From assembly GCA_029850535.1 (NCBI GenBank), contig JARCRU010000030.1, forward strand, positions 25,658-89,657: a DNA stretch of 64,000 nt, read 5' to 3'. Source of the DNA: Actinomycetota bacterium. Its GTDB lineage: Bacteria; Actinomycetota; Acidimicrobiia; Acidimicrobiales; RAAP-2. The notes beneath the pieces were generated by a model. That model was not told the DNA's origin. It saw only the letters and a list, made by a program, of their open reading frames with translations, and did no database searches. Positions 11,463-23,049 of this stretch are shown piece after piece (the first letter of the stretch is position 1; every line of letters begins with the position of its first letter). A program made the translations under genes and the position numbers.

Positions 11463-12622
11463 TGTCCCATGCCTACGCCCTGGGCGCGCTGCAATTGCTT
11501 GCCCTCGGTCTGCAACGACGGCGCCAGCATGATCTCGGCCTTCTGGAATTCCTTCAGCGTCTCGTAGCCGCAGGTCGCCATCGACGTGCGCAGGGCGCCG
11601 AAGAGGTTGAGACGACCGTCATTCTCGTGGGCCGGTCCGACCAAGACTTCCTTCAAGGTGCCACGCACCTTGGTGCGCACGCGCGTGCCGCGCGGCAACG
11701 TCGGGTGAAAGGTCGCCATACCCCAGTGGAAACCGTGCGCCGGCGCCTCGACGGCGCTAGTGAGGGGCGAACCAATCATGACTGCGTCCGCACCGCACGC
11801 AATCGCCTTGGCGATGTCGCCGCCCTTGGACATGCCACCGTCGGCGATGACGTGCACGTAAACACCCGTCTCGTCCAGGTGGCGCATGCGCGCGCCGGCG
11901 ACGTCAGCGATGGCCGTCGCCTGGGGGACGCCAATGCCGAGCACGGCGCGTGAGGTGCAGGCGTTACCCGGACCGACTCCCACCAGGACGCCCGCGGCGC
12001 CGGTGCGCATCAGGTGCAGGGCCGCCTGGTAGCTCGCGCATCCGCCCACGATGACGGGCAACTCGAATTCACGGATGAACTTCTTCAAATTCAGGGGCTC
12101 CACGGTCTTGGACACGTGTTCGGCCGACACGACGGTCCCCTGGATCACCAGGATGTCGAGTCCGGCGTCCAGGATGGTCTTGGCCATCCAGTCCGTCTTC
12201 TGGGGGGTCACCGAGGCGGATGTGGTGATGCCGGCGGCCTTCATCTGGCGAATACGCTCGGCGACCAGTTCGAGTTTGACGGGTTCGAGGTACATCTGCT
12301 GCATGCGCGCGGTGGCCTTGTCGTCGTCAAGCGTCTGAATCTCCTCGAACAACGCCGTCGGGTCCTCGTAGCGGGTCCACAGGCCCTCGAGGTTCAAGAC
12401 GCCCAGGCCCCCCAGGCGACCCATCTCGATAGCGGTCGTGGGCGAGATAGCGCCGTCCATCGCCGAACCCAGGACGGGCAGGTCGAACTTGTAGGCGTCG
12501 ATCTGCCACGAGATGTCCACGTCCTCGGGGTCTCGGGTGCGACGCGACGGCACGATGGCGATGTCGTCGAAGCCGTAGGCCTGACGAGCCGACTTATAGA
12601 TACCGATTTCTACTTCCGCCAT
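11459..12622 (-). CDS. guaB3: GuaB3-family IMP dehydrogenase family protein
   Basis: Within ORF 11459..12697; [37 protein letters not shown]-terminus. Confidence 0.9.
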   Translation of the reverse strand: MAEVEIGIYKSARQAYGFDDIAIVPSRRTRDPEDVDISWQIDAYKFDLPVLGSAMDGAISPTTAIEMGRLGGLGVLNLEGLWTRYEDPTALFEEIQTLDDDKATARMQQMYLEPVKLELVAERIRQMKAAGITTSASVTPQKTDWMAKTILDAGLDILVIQGTVVSAEHVSKTVEPLNLKKFIREFELPVIVGGCASYQAALHLMRTGAAGVLVGVGPGNACTSRAVLGIGVPQATAIADVAGARMRHLDETGVYVHVIADGGMSKGGDIAKAIACGADAVMIGSPLTSAVEAPAHGFHWGMATFHPTLPRGTRVRTKVRGTLKEVLVGPAHENDGRLNLFGALRTSMATCGYETLKEFQKAEIMLAPSLQTEGKQLQRAQGVGMGH

Positions 12623-12863
12623 GGCGACCTCCGGGGTGCAACCGCGCTCTGGGCTGAACGTGACTGCCTCCAATCTACTGGACGTCATTGGGCCCAACGC
12701 CGCCGCCGCGCACGCGACTCCGCGAGCACCGCGCTATCAACGCGCGCGCCGGGACTCGAGCGCGGCGGCCTTGCTTGATCGGCGCCATAAATTTGACACC
12801 TAAAATGATTCACGTCTTGGGCACGTGCCTAACTTTCGGACCCCACCTCAAGGAGCCCCCACC

Positions 12864-14987
12864 GTGAAGTCACTCGCCCGGTTCAGTGTGCGACGCCGCT
12901 GGCTCGTTCTCGTCATCTGGATCATCTTGATCATTGGGGTCAACGTGGCCGCCCAAGCGGCGGGCACGGCGTACTCGAACTCCTTCAGCCTGCCCGGCAC
13001 CGACTCGACGCACGCGCTGCAACTGCTCGAGAAAGGCTTCCCCCACGCCTCGGGTGACTCCGACCAAATCGTCTTTCACGCGACGTCCGGACAACTCTCG
13101 AGCGACGCCGCGACGATCGCCCCGGTGATGAATTCACTCACGACTCTCACCAACGTGGGGACCGTCTCGCCCCTCCAGTACTCCAAGATCGATCCCGCGA
13201 TCGGCTACGTGACGGTCACCTTCACCAAACAGGCCAACCTGCTCAGCACCCCACAAATTCAAGCCGTCGTCAGCGCCGCGTCGAAACTGCGCTCGTCCAC
13301 CTTGCAGGTGGAATTCGGGGGCAACGCCTTTGGCCAATTGACCTCGCCCAAGGGTTCACCGGGCGAGGGCGTCGGCCTCCTCTTGACCGCGGTGGTCCTG
13401 TTCCTCGCCTTCGGGTCCTTGTGGGCCATGCTGTTGCCCCTCGGCGTGGCGCTCTTCGCGATTGGCATCGCCTCGGGGGCCACCACCCTGCTCAGCCACG
13501 GACTCTCCATCGCCCAGTTCGCGCCGATCCTCGGATCGCTGATCGGACTAGGTGTCGGCATTGACTACGCCCTCTTCATCGTCACCCGGGCGCGCCAGAA
13601 TCTACGTCAGGGCATGAGTGTCGAGGACGCCATCGTCACCGCGGTGAACACCTCGGGGCGCGCGGTGCTCTTCGCCGGAGCCACCGTCTGCGTGGCGTTG
13701 CTGGGCATGTTGGTGCTGGGCTTCTCGTTCCTCGACGGCCTGGGCGTCGCCGCGTCGGTCACGGTGTTGATCACCATGTTCGCCTCGCTCACCCTGCTGC
13801 CCTCGCTGTTGGCGTTCCAGAAGCACCGCGTGCTGAGCCGACGCGAACGTCGCCGCTTGGCCAGTGACGGCCCCGAGCCCGCCCTGATCGAAGGGGGCTG
13901 GCAGCGCTGGGCGCTCTTCGTGAGCCGCCACCCCCGCTCGCTCTCCCTGGGGTCCTTGGTGCTCATCGTGCTGATCGCTCTGCCGATCTTCTCGCTCAAC
14001 CTCGGTATCTCCGACCAGGGTTCGGACCCCGCCGGCTCGACCACCCGCATGGCCTACGACTACCTGGGTCAGGGCTTCGGGCCGGGTTCTAACGGCCCCC
14101 TTCTCGTGGTCGGCGACGTGCACAACAGCGCCGACGTGGCGACGATGGCCTCACTGGCCTCCACCTTGCGCACCGCCCCCGACGTGGCCTTCGTCGGTCC
14201 GGTCAACGTCAACCCCACCAAGACCGTCGCGCTGATCACCGTCGTGCCCAAGTCCAGTCCCCAATCACGATCGACGACGACGCTCATCGACGCCATCCGT
14301 TCGCAGTACGTGCCGGCGGCGACGTCGACCACGCACACCGCGATCTACGTCGGCGGTGCGCGAGCGCTCTCCGACGACTTCGCCAACATCCTCGACTCGA
14401 AGATCCCCCTGTTCCTCGTGGTCATCGTGCTGCTCGGCTGTCTGCTGCTGATGGTCGCCTTCCGCTCCGTCGTCATCCCGCTCGTCGCGGCCCTGATGAA
14501 CCTCCTAGCGGTGGGGGCCTCGTTCGGTCTCGTCGTCGCGGTGTTCCAGTGGGGCTGGGGCAGCTCACTCATCGGATCGGGTTCGGGACCCATCGAGTCC
14601 TACCTGCCGATCATCATGATCGCCATCCTCTTCGGCCTCTCGATGGACTACCAGGTCTTCCTGGTCTCGCGCATGCACGAGGAGTGGGTCAACACTGGTG
14701 ACAACGAGATGTCCATCGTCCACGGTCAAGCCAACACCGGGCGAGTCATCACGGCGGCCGCACTCATCATGATCTCGGTCTTCTTCTCCTTCGCCTTCGG
14801 CGGACAACGCATCATCGCGGAGTTCGGCATTGGACTCGGAGGAGCAGTGTTGCTCGACGCGTTCATCCTGCGCACCATCCTCGTGCCGTCGATGATGCAC
14901 TACCTCGGCCGGGCCAACTGGTGGATGCCCAAGTGGCTCGACCGCATCGTGCCACACGTGGCGGTCGAAGCCGGCGAAGACAACTAG
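12864..14987 (+). CDS. MMPL/RND-family membrane transporter
   Basis: Within ORF 12825..14987; GTG at 12864 preceded by AAGGAG; many TM segments, GIDYALFIVTRAR and GLSMDYQVFLVSRMHEEW. Confidence 0.93.
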   Translation: MKSLARFSVRRRWLVLVIWIILIIGVNVAAQAAGTAYSNSFSLPGTDSTHALQLLEKGFPHASGDSDQIVFHATSGQLSSDAATIAPVMNSLTTLTNVGTVSPLQYSKIDPAIGYVTVTFTKQANLLSTPQIQAVVSAASKLRSSTLQVEFGGNAFGQLTSPKGSPGEGVGLLLTAVVLFLAFGSLWAMLLPLGVALFAIGIASGATTLLSHGLSIAQFAPILGSLIGLGVGIDYALFIVTRARQNLRQGMSVEDAIVTAVNTSGRAVLFAGATVCVALLGMLVLGFSFLDGLGVAASVTVLITMFASLTLLPSLLAFQKHRVLSRRERRRLASDGPEPALIEGGWQRWALFVSRHPRSLSLGSLVLIVLIALPIFSLNLGISDQGSDPAGSTTRMAYDYLGQGFGPGSNGPLLVVGDVHNSADVATMASLASTLRTAPDVAFVGPVNVNPTKTVALITVVPKSSPQSRSTTTLIDAIRSQYVPAATSTTHTAIYVGGARALSDDFANILDSKIPLFLVVIVLLGCLLLMVAFRSVVIPLVAALMNLLAVGASFGLVVAVFQWGWGSSLIGSGSGPIESYLPIIMIAILFGLSMDYQVFLVSRMHEEWVNTGDNEMSIVHGQANTGRVITAAALIMISVFFSFAFGGQRIIAEFGIGLGGAVLLDAFILRTILVPSMMHYLGRANWWMPKWLDRIVPHVAVEAGEDN

Positions 14988-15094
14988 CAGGTGGTGTCGG
15001 TGCCCACTGGTGACGCCATGTCAGCGGGTACGCTCGCAGCACAGAAACGATCGCGCTCGATGTGCGTCGCGACCTTGGAGGCAGCGTCGGGGAG

Positions 15095-15943
15095 TCACCC
15101 CGAGTGGTCTCGCCGCGCCGTGGCGAGCACCGAGACGTAGTGACGAGTCAACTCGCCCCCGTAGTCTCGATCAATTATTTCCTTAAGACGCTCAAAGAGC
15201 GCGGTACGCTTCAGGTCGTCCATGACGAGGAACCGCGAGTAGGTCCCGACGAGACCCAGCGCCTCGGGAGTCGAATAGGCACGCGTCCAGGGATAGAGAG
15301 CGACCTCGGGCGCGTCGAAGAGTTCTCCGGCAACCACCGTGGTCCCCTGGGGCGACATCGCCTCCCACAGCGCGCCAATGTCGTGGGCCGCGTCGCGGAT
15401 AATATAACGCAGGTCGGCGATGTCGGGAGAGTCACGCTCGTCGTCGACTCCGTGGACAATTCGCTCGTCGCGCGTGGCCACGCTGAAGTCGTGAAAACTC
15501 CCCTCGGCGAGTGCCTTGTTCCCCGCCAGCGCGATGAACCCACCGTCGGCCAGCACCGCCGCCGCCTTGGTCCAGCGAATCTCGGGCGCCACCCAGTGAA
15601 AGGCCGACGCGGAAAACACCACGTCGAAGCGGCGCCCGTGCGCGCGCCAGTCCTCAAAGGTCGACACCTCGACGGCGAAGCGCTCCTCGCCAAACTTCTC
15701 TCGCGCCACGCGGGCCAATTGCTCACCGGGATCGACCCCGAGCACCGACCACCCTCGCGAGATCATCTCCTCGGTGGCGACGCCGGGTCCGCAGCCAACT
15801 TCGAGAATGCGCGACGTGGCATTGATCGCGGCCCGACCCGCGAGATCATCGAATAGTTCTCGCGGGTAGCGCGGTCGAAACTGGTCGTAGACGAGGGCGG
15901 CGCCATCGAAGGTGAGGCCTCGGGTCAGGTCGCGCGCCGCCAT
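15095..15943 (-). CDS. SAM-dependent class I methyltransferase
   Basis: ORF 15095..16024; start placed at MAARDLTRG because the upstream part overlaps the groEL terminator; ILEVGCGPGVATEEMISRGWSVLGVDPG. Confidence 0.88.
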   Translation of the reverse strand: MAARDLTRGLTFDGAALVYDQFRPRYPRELFDDLAGRAAINATSRILEVGCGPGVATEEMISRGWSVLGVDPGEQLARVAREKFGEERFAVEVSTFEDWRAHGRRFDVVFSASAFHWVAPEIRWTKAAAVLADGGFIALAGNKALAEGSFHDFSVATRDERIVHGVDDERDSPDIADLRYIIRDAAHDIGALWEAMSPQGTTVVAGELFDAPEVALYPWTRAYSTPEALGLVGTYSRFLVMDDLKRTALFERLKEIIDRDYGGELTRHYVSVLATARRDHSG

Positions 15944-15991
15944 CTCCTCATTCTGACAGTCGCGCGCCACCACGACCAGAGTGGCCAGATG

Positions 15992-16020
15992 AAAAAACCG
16001 GGCCCGAAGGCCCGGTTCTT
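15992..16020 (-). terminator. Rho-independent terminator after groEL
   Basis: - strand AAGAACCGGGCC-TTCG-GGCCCGGTTTTTT: GC stem, TTCG loop, T-run. Confidence 0.92.
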
Positions 16021-16042
16021 CCAACGTCGCGTGAGCAACGTG

Positions 16043-17680
<1,638 letters not shown>

Positions 17681-17974
17681 CTACTTGGTAATCGTGGCGA
17701 GTACGTCACGGCTCGAGAGGATCAAGAGGTCCTCGCCGTCGACGGCGATCTCGGTGCCGCCGTACTTGGAGTAGACGACGGTGTCGCCGACGTTGACGCC
17801 GGTCGGGAAGATCTCGCCGGTGGCGTCAGCGCGACGACCGGGACCGGTGGCGAGCACTTCGCCCTGCTGAGGCTTCTCCTTGGCGGTGTCGGGAATGACC
17901 AGACCCGATGCCGTGGTCGCTTCCGCGGTGTTGGGACGGACCACGATACGGTCTTCTAGTGGGTGCAGTTTCAT
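17681..17974 (-). CDS. groES: 10 kDa chaperonin GroES
   Basis: ATG at 17974 with AGGAGG-like [43 protein letters not shown]. Confidence 0.98.
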   Translation of the reverse strand: MKLHPLEDRIVVRPNTAEATTASGLVIPDTAKEKPQQGEVLATGPGRRADATGEIFPTGVNVGDTVVYSKYGGTEIAVDGEDLLILSSRDVLATITK

Positions 17975-17994
17975 TGGCATTGCCTCCTGTTTGG

Positions 17995-18021
17995 TTAGCA
18001 CTCAAACGTTGTGACTGCCAA
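17995..18021 (-). promoter_or_regulatory. CIRCE-like HrcA operator, groES-proximal
   Basis: - strand TTGGCAGTC-ACAACGTTT-GAGTGCTAA (9-9-9), compare TTAGCACTC-N9-GAGTGCTAA. Confidence 0.85.
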
Positions 18022-18022
18022 T

Positions 18023-18049
18023 TTAGCAGACTCATGCGCCGAGTGCCAA
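18023..18049 (-). promoter_or_regulatory. CIRCE-like HrcA operator, distal; overlaps a possible sigma-A promoter
   Basis: - strand TTGGCACTC-GGCGCATGA-GTCTGCTAA (9-9-9); TTGGCA-N18-TAAATT promoter-like pair overlaps. Confidence 0.72.
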
Positions 18050-18061
18050 CGGCGCCTCGCT

Positions 18062-18673
18062 TTAGGGGGCGAGGCGCTCGCGTCGCCACCCGTTCCGGGC
18101 GGGCTGATAGACCACCCGGTCGTGCAAGCGGTCACGGCGATGTTGCCAGAACTCGAAATAGGTCGGGGTCAGGAGAAATCCACCCCAATTCTCCGGCCGG
18201 GGTACCTCGAGCCCGGAAAACTCCTCGTCGAGTCGGGCCAAACGATTCTCTAGTTGGACCCTACTCGCCAACACCGAACTCTGCGCGCTCGCGTGAGCCC
18301 CGATCTGGTGTCCGCGGGGTCGCGAGGCGAAATAGGCGTCCGACGCCGTCGCGTCCATGTGGCGCACCGGGCCCTCGATACGGATCTGGCGGCCCAAGGG
18401 TTCGCAGTACCACAGCAGGGCCGCGTGCGAATTCTCCTCGAGTTCTCGGCCCTTGCGCGAGGAGTAGTTCGAGTACCAGCCAAAGCCGTCGTCGCCCACG
18501 TAGCGCAGCAGGACCATCCGCGCACTCGGACGCGCGTCACGCGAGGCGGTGACCAGCGCGATCGCCTCGCGTTCTCGCATCTCGACCGCGGCCTCGTCGA
18601 ACCAACGTCGGAACTGGACGAAGGGGCTGACGTCGGTGTCCTCGACGTCGAGGGGGACCCAGCGCTCACTCAC
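18062..18673 (-). CDS. pdxH: Pyridoxamine 5'-phosphate oxidase
   Basis: GTG at 18673 overlapping tsaD stop (GTGA); RMVLLRYVGDDGFGWYSNYSSRKGRELEENSHAALLWYCEPLGRQIRIEG. Confidence 0.9.
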   Translation of the reverse strand: MSERWVPLDVEDTDVSPFVQFRRWFDEAAVEMREREAIALVTASRDARPSARMVLLRYVGDDGFGWYSNYSSRKGRELEENSHAALLWYCEPLGRQIRIEGPVRHMDATASDAYFASRPRGHQIGAHASAQSSVLASRVQLENRLARLDEEFSGLEVPRPENWGGFLLTPTYFEFWQHRRDRLHDRVVYQPARNGWRRERLAP

Positions 18674-19680
18674 GAGATCTCCGCCAGCGCCCACGAGGGT
18701 CGCGCCGACAGCGCGAGATCGCTGGGCCCACCGTGGGCGAAGCGGTACCAGCCCGCCGCCGCGATCATCGCCGCGTTGTCGGTGCACATCGACAAACTCG
18801 GCAGCAGGGCCGCTACGGCGAATTCCTGCGCCACTCGCTCGACCCCGCGACGCAGCGCCGAATTGGCGGCGACGCCCCCCGCCAGCGCCACCGCGCGCAC
18901 GTCCGGATAGGCCACCAGGGTGCGACGCAGCTTGCGTAACAACTGTTCACTGACCGCGGCCTGGAAGGACGCCGCCACGTCGGCGAGGGCGACCTCGGGG
19001 TGCTTCTCGGTGGCGCGCACCACGGCGGTCTTGAGTCCCGAGAAGGAGAAATCGAAGTCCTCACCCGTCATCGAGACGGGCAATTTCAAGGTGCCGGGCG
19101 TGCCGCCGGCGGCCAGGCGGTCGATCTCGGGGCCGCCCGGATACGCCAGACCGAGCCAGCGCGCCACCTTGTCGTACGCCTCACCGGCGGCGTCGTCGAT
19201 CGTCTCGCCCAGGACCTCGTGCTCGCCGGGACCGTGTTGAAGGACGATCATGGAATGCCCCCCTGACACCAACAGCGTCACGATCGGCCACTGCAGATCC
19301 GGTCGCTCCAGGAGTGGCGCGAAGAGGTGGCCCTCGAGGTGGTTCACTCCCACGAAGGGCAGGTCCCACGCCAGCGCGTAGGCTTTGGCGGCCGAGAGCC
19401 CGATCAGCAACGAGCCGATCAACCCGGGGCCGCTGGTGACGGCGACCACGTCGATGGCCGGAGCGTGGGGGTCGAGTCCCGCCTCGACGAGAGCTCGTCG
19501 CACCACCGGTCCGATCGTGGTGAGATGCGCGCGCCCGGCGAGTTCAGGCACGACGCCGCCGAACGCCCGGTGTTGGTCAATCGAGGACTCGATGACCGAA
19601 GAATGTACGTGCAACTGCGCATCCACCACGGCGGCGGCGGTGTCGTCGCAACTCGTTTCGATCGCCAGGGCGAGAGCCAT
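18670..19680 (-). CDS. tsaD: tRNA t6A37 threonylcarbamoyltransferase TsaD
   Basis: ORF 336 aa; LAIETSCDDTAAAVV, VNHLEGHLFAPLL, VSGGHSMIVL, VALAGGVAANSALRR. Confidence 0.97.
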   Translation of the reverse strand: MALALAIETSCDDTAAAVVDAQLHVHSSVIESSIDQHRAFGGVVPELAGRAHLTTIGPVVRRALVEAGLDPHAPAIDVVAVTSGPGLIGSLLIGLSAAKAYALAWDLPFVGVNHLEGHLFAPLLERPDLQWPIVTLLVSGGHSMIVLQHGPGEHEVLGETIDDAAGEAYDKVARWLGLAYPGGPEIDRLAAGGTPGTLKLPVSMTGEDFDFSFSGLKTAVVRATEKHPEVALADVAASFQAAVSEQLLRKLRRTLVAYPDVRAVALAGGVAANSALRRGVERVAQEFAVAALLPSLSMCTDNAAMIAAAGWYRFAHGGPSDLALSARPSWALAEIS

Positions 19681-19689
19681 GACCCCAGC

Positions 19690-20184
19690 CTAGGGAGCGT
19701 CGAGCTCATCGGGCGAACTGGCCGCGTCGAGAGGAGCGATATCGGCCCAGAGGATCAGGGCGTCCTCGTGCGTCTGCTGGTAGTAGTTCTTGCGCACCCC
19801 GACCGGGGCGAAGCCGTAGCGGTAGTACAGCGCCAGGGCCCGGGTGTTCGAGACCGCGACTTCCAGGGTCGCGCGCGTCACCCCGCTGCGGCGCACCTGC
19901 GCCCACGCCTCGTCGAGCAACGACGTCGCGACGCCGCGGCCCTCGTGCCCCTGGCGCGTCCCGATGGAGTTGATGTGCAACTCATCTTTCATCACGAACA
20001 TCAGCCCGAGGTAGCCAATGATGATGCCGTTCTCCTCGGCGACGCTATAGCGGCGGTTCTCGACATTGGTGATCTCCTCGAGCATCATCGCGCGCGACCA
20101 GGGCTCGGGAAACTGTTGGTTCTCGATGACCAGGATGTCACCGAGGTCGCGGCGCTCGGCCCGGCGGATGCGCCAGGTGTTCAC
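19690..20184 (-). CDS. rimI: GNAT acetyltransferase RimI-like
   Basis: GTG at 20184 overlaps tsaB stop; HINSIGTRQGHEGRGVATSLLDEAW acetyl-CoA motif. Confidence 0.88.
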   Translation of the reverse strand: MNTWRIRRAERRDLGDILVIENQQFPEPWSRAMMLEEITNVENRRYSVAEENGIIIGYLGLMFVMKDELHINSIGTRQGHEGRGVATSLLDEAWAQVRRSGVTRATLEVAVSNTRALALYYRYGFAPVGVRKNYYQQTHEDALILWADIAPLDAASSPDELDAP

Positions 20185-20858
20185 GAGCGCTGGCGCGTCG
20201 TGAAGTTCGCGACGGCGTCGGCCTCTCGCAGGTACATCGGGTCCACCTGCGCCACCGTGTCGCGCGTGGCACCCAGGAGCAACGCCGCGGCCACCGACGG
20301 CACCACCTGATGTTCCACCGTGGCGTTGGGCACCGCCGCGAAGTCTCGCAGGTAGCGTTCGACGCCGTCGCCGGTGAAGATGACGGGGGCACCGTTGGTG
20401 GCCCACTCAATGACGACACTGCGCGGCGTCGCGACCGACGCCGCGGTGAGCGCCGTCACGTCGTCGTCCAAACGAAAATTCTGAAGAAAGACTTCGCCGC
20501 GACGACCGTCCACGCAGCAGACCAGGGTCCCGCGGGTGCCCCCCAGGTGCGCCCCGTGCGCCAGGAGCTCGAGCGACGACACCGCCACCAGAGAACAACC
20601 GGTGCCCTCGCTCAGTCCGAGCGCGGTGGCCAGACCGACGCGAAGACCAGTGAAGAGTCCCGGTCCGCGGTCCACCACCACGCGGTCCAGGTCGCGCGCG
20701 CGCAGGTTCGTCTCGGCGAGCACTCGCGCGATGCCGGCGCTGAGCACCTCGGTGTGGTGTCGGTCCTCGTCGAGCACCCAACCCAACTCGAACCCGTCGT
20801 TGGTGCGCAGTCCGATCGCGCACGCGGGCGTCGCGGTCTCGATGGCGAGAATATTCAC
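20181..20858 (-). CDS. tsaB: tRNA t6A biosynthesis protein TsaB
   Basis: GTG at 20858 overlaps tsaE stop; NILAIETATPACAIGL, GPGLFTGLRVGLATALGLS. Confidence 0.92.
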   Translation of the reverse strand: MNILAIETATPACAIGLRTNDGFELGWVLDEDRHHTEVLSAGIARVLAETNLRARDLDRVVVDRGPGLFTGLRVGLATALGLSEGTGCSLVAVSSLELLAHGAHLGGTRGTLVCCVDGRRGEVFLQNFRLDDDVTALTAASVATPRSVVIEWATNGAPVIFTGDGVERYLRDFAAVPNATVEHQVVPSVAAALLLGATRDTVAQVDPMYLREADAVANFTTRQRS

Positions 20859-21337
20859 GACGCCCCCCAGTTCGCCAGTTCGCGAGCTCGCGTCTCGTCG
20901 ATCGCGCCACTCGCGGTGATGACGCGGGTCTCCTCGTCGTCGGCGAACTCGAAGGAGAGGGTGAGCACCTCGCGGCCGAACACCGCGGCCGCGAGTTCGC
21001 CCCACTCGATGAGGACCACGCCGGCTTCTTCCACCAGCTCGCCCAAATCCAGGTCACGCACTTCGGCGACGCTCTCGACGCGATAGACGTCCGCGTGGTG
21101 CAGCGTGGCGATACCGCGATCGTTGTGAGCGACGTGTTGATGCACCATGGTGAAGGTCGGGCTGGTCACGCGCTCGACGACGCCGAGGCCGCGAGCGACC
21201 CCCTTGACGAACGTGGTCTTTCCCGCCCCCAGACCCCCGGTGAGCAACACCACGTCACCGGGACGCACGACCGTCGCGAAGGCCTCGCCCGCGCTGCGCG
21301 TCGCGACGTCGTCAGGACAGAGGCGCACGAAGTTCAC
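20855..21337 (-). CDS. tsaE: tRNA t6A biosynthesis ATPase TsaE
   Basis: ORF 160 aa; LTGGLGAGKTTFVKGVARGLGV, ITSPTF-like VTSPTFTMVHQH. Confidence 0.94.
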   Translation of the reverse strand: MNFVRLCPDDVATRSAGEAFATVVRPGDVVLLTGGLGAGKTTFVKGVARGLGVVERVTSPTFTMVHQHVAHNDRGIATLHHADVYRVESVAEVRDLDLGELVEEAGVVLIEWGELAAAVFGREVLTLSFEFADDEETRVITASGAIDETRARELANWGAS

Positions 21338-21880
21338 TCACACCCCCAGGTTCCTCAGCACGCGCAGATCAGCGCGCATCACGTCCACCACGTTAGGACC
21401 AGCGCGCAGGGCCGCGGCCGGGTGATAGGTCGCCACGCCCGGCACCTCGCCGTAGTGACCCAGACGCCCGTGCGCACGCGAGATGCCCTCGCTGAAACCG
21501 AAGACCGCCCGAGCGGCCACGTTGCCCACCGCGAGAATCCTGGTGGGGCGCAGGGTGTCGATTTGGGCCTCGAGCCAGGGCCGGCACGTCGCCACCTCGC
21601 TCGTGCGCGGCGTGCGATTCTGAGGGGGACGGCACTTGACGGCGTTGGTGACGAAGTAGTGCGCTCGCTCCAGTCCCAGTTCTTCGTGGATCAGGCGCAC
21701 CAGTAGTTGCCCGCTGCGACCGATGAAGGGTTCGCCACCCTCGTCCTCGTGGCGTCCCGGAGCTTCGCCCACGACCATGAGTCGTGGCGCCACGGGTCCC
21801 GAACCCACGACGACGCGTTGGCGCGTCGTGTGCAGGCCGCAGGCTTGACAAAAGGGCAGTTCCGTCAGGTCCATGCTCAC
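21338..21880 (-). CDS. Family 4-like uracil-DNA glycosylase
   Basis: ORF 180 aa; CQACGLHTTRQRVVVGSG, VVGEAPGRHEDEGGEPFIGRSGQLL, TNAVKCRPPQNRTP. Confidence 0.93.
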   Translation of the reverse strand: MSMDLTELPFCQACGLHTTRQRVVVGSGPVAPRLMVVGEAPGRHEDEGGEPFIGRSGQLLVRLIHEELGLERAHYFVTNAVKCRPPQNRTPRTSEVATCRPWLEAQIDTLRPTRILAVGNVAARAVFGFSEGISRAHGRLGHYGEVPGVATYHPAAALRAGPNVVDVMRADLRVLRNLGV

Positions 21881-23049
21881 TCGACGAGGACGCGCGGCAC
21901 CCGCGCACCGATGCCGCAGAGAATCTCCCAGGTCACGGTCGTTCCCCAGGCGGCCCAGTCCTCGGCGGTGATCGATTCGTCGCCGCTGGTGCCGAGCAAC
22001 ACGACGTCGTCACCCACGTGGACCTCGTCGTCGCCACAGTTGATGAGCAACTGATCCATGGTCACCATGCCGGCGAGGGGATAGCGCTTGGCGTTGATGA
22101 GGACCTGCGCACCCGCGTCGAAGAGCCGGCGCGGGTAGCCGTCGGCGTAACCGAAGGGGACCGTGGCAATGGTGGAGGGCGTCTCCACCTCTCGGCGGCG
22201 TCCGTAGCTGGGGCGGTCTCCCACCTCGGCGCGACGCGTGGCCACGACCTGGGCGCGCAACGAGAGCGCCGGGCGCAACGTCACCGCGTGATGCGCGAGG
22301 ACGTCGCCCAACCACGCTGACGGGAGGTACCCGTAGAGCACGAGTCCGGGTCGAGCGAGGGTCGCGTGCGAGGACGGGTGTCCAAAGACGCCCGCGCTGT
22401 TGGCCAGGTGCACCAGGGGTGGCTCGATGTGGTTCGTACGCAACTCGAGGCGCACTCGATTGAAGACTTCGATCTGGCGCGTCGTGAAGGCACGATCCTC
22501 GTCACTCTCGCCGTCGGCCACCGAGAAGTGGGTGAAGATCCCCTCGAGTTCCAGCGCGGCGCAATCGTTGAGGATCCGGGCGGCTCGCAACGCCTCTCGC
22601 GGCGCGACGCCCTGACGCAGCATGCCCGTATCGATCTTGAGGTGGACCTTGTGCTTGCCCCCGAGCTCCGAGGCCACGCTCGCCGCGGCTCGCGCGCCCT
22701 CGAGGGAACCAACCGTCAGCGTCAATTCCGCCTCGAGCGCGGCACGAATCGTCTCGGCGGGGATCTCCGAGAGCAACAAGATCGCCTCGTTGATACCCGC
22801 GTCGCGTAGTTCGATCCCCTCGTCGATGATGGCGACCGCGAGGGAGTCGGCGCCCCCTTCGATCATGGCGCGCGCGGCGAGCACCGCCCCGTGGCCGTAC
22901 CCGTTGGCCTTGACGACGGCGCACACCTGGGTGGGACCGAGCACTTCGCGCACGACCGCAATGTTGTGAGCCAGGGCGGAGCGAGAGATCTCGGCCCACG
23001 CGGGACGGTGCACGCCCTCAGCTGGCACGCGCGACATCCGAGGATCCAA
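21877..23049 (-). CDS. alr: Alanine racemase
   Basis: ORF 390 aa; CAVVKANGYGHGAVLAARAMIEGGADSLAVA (PLP Lys motif), VHLKIDTGMLRQG. Confidence 0.96.
   Translation of the reverse strand: MDPRMSRVPAEGVHRPAWAEISRSALAHNIAVVREVLGPTQVCAVVKANGYGHGAVLAARAMIEGGADSLAVAIIDEGIELRDAGINEAILLLSEIPAETIRAALEAELTLTVGSLEGARAAASVASELGGKHKVHLKIDTGMLRQGVAPREALRAARILNDCAALELEGIFTHFSVADGESDEDRAFTTRQIEVFNRVRLELRTNHIEPPLVHLANSAGVFGHPSSHATLARPGLVLYGYLPSAWLGDVLAHHAVTLRPALSLRAQVVATRRAEVGDRPSYGRRREVETPSTIATVPFGYADGYPRRLFDAGAQVLINAKRYPLAGMVTMDQLLINCGDDEVHVGDDVVLLGTSGDESITAEDWAAWGTTVTWEILCGIGARVPRVLVE

Noticed and set aside
10218-11567. 449-aa + strand ORF antisense to guaA
   Set aside because: Antisense artefact; GuaA motifs clear on the other strand.
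15944-16024. N-terminal extension of the methyltransferase ORF
   Set aside because: It runs through the groEL intrinsic terminator hairpin and has no homologous look; the start at 15943 fits better.
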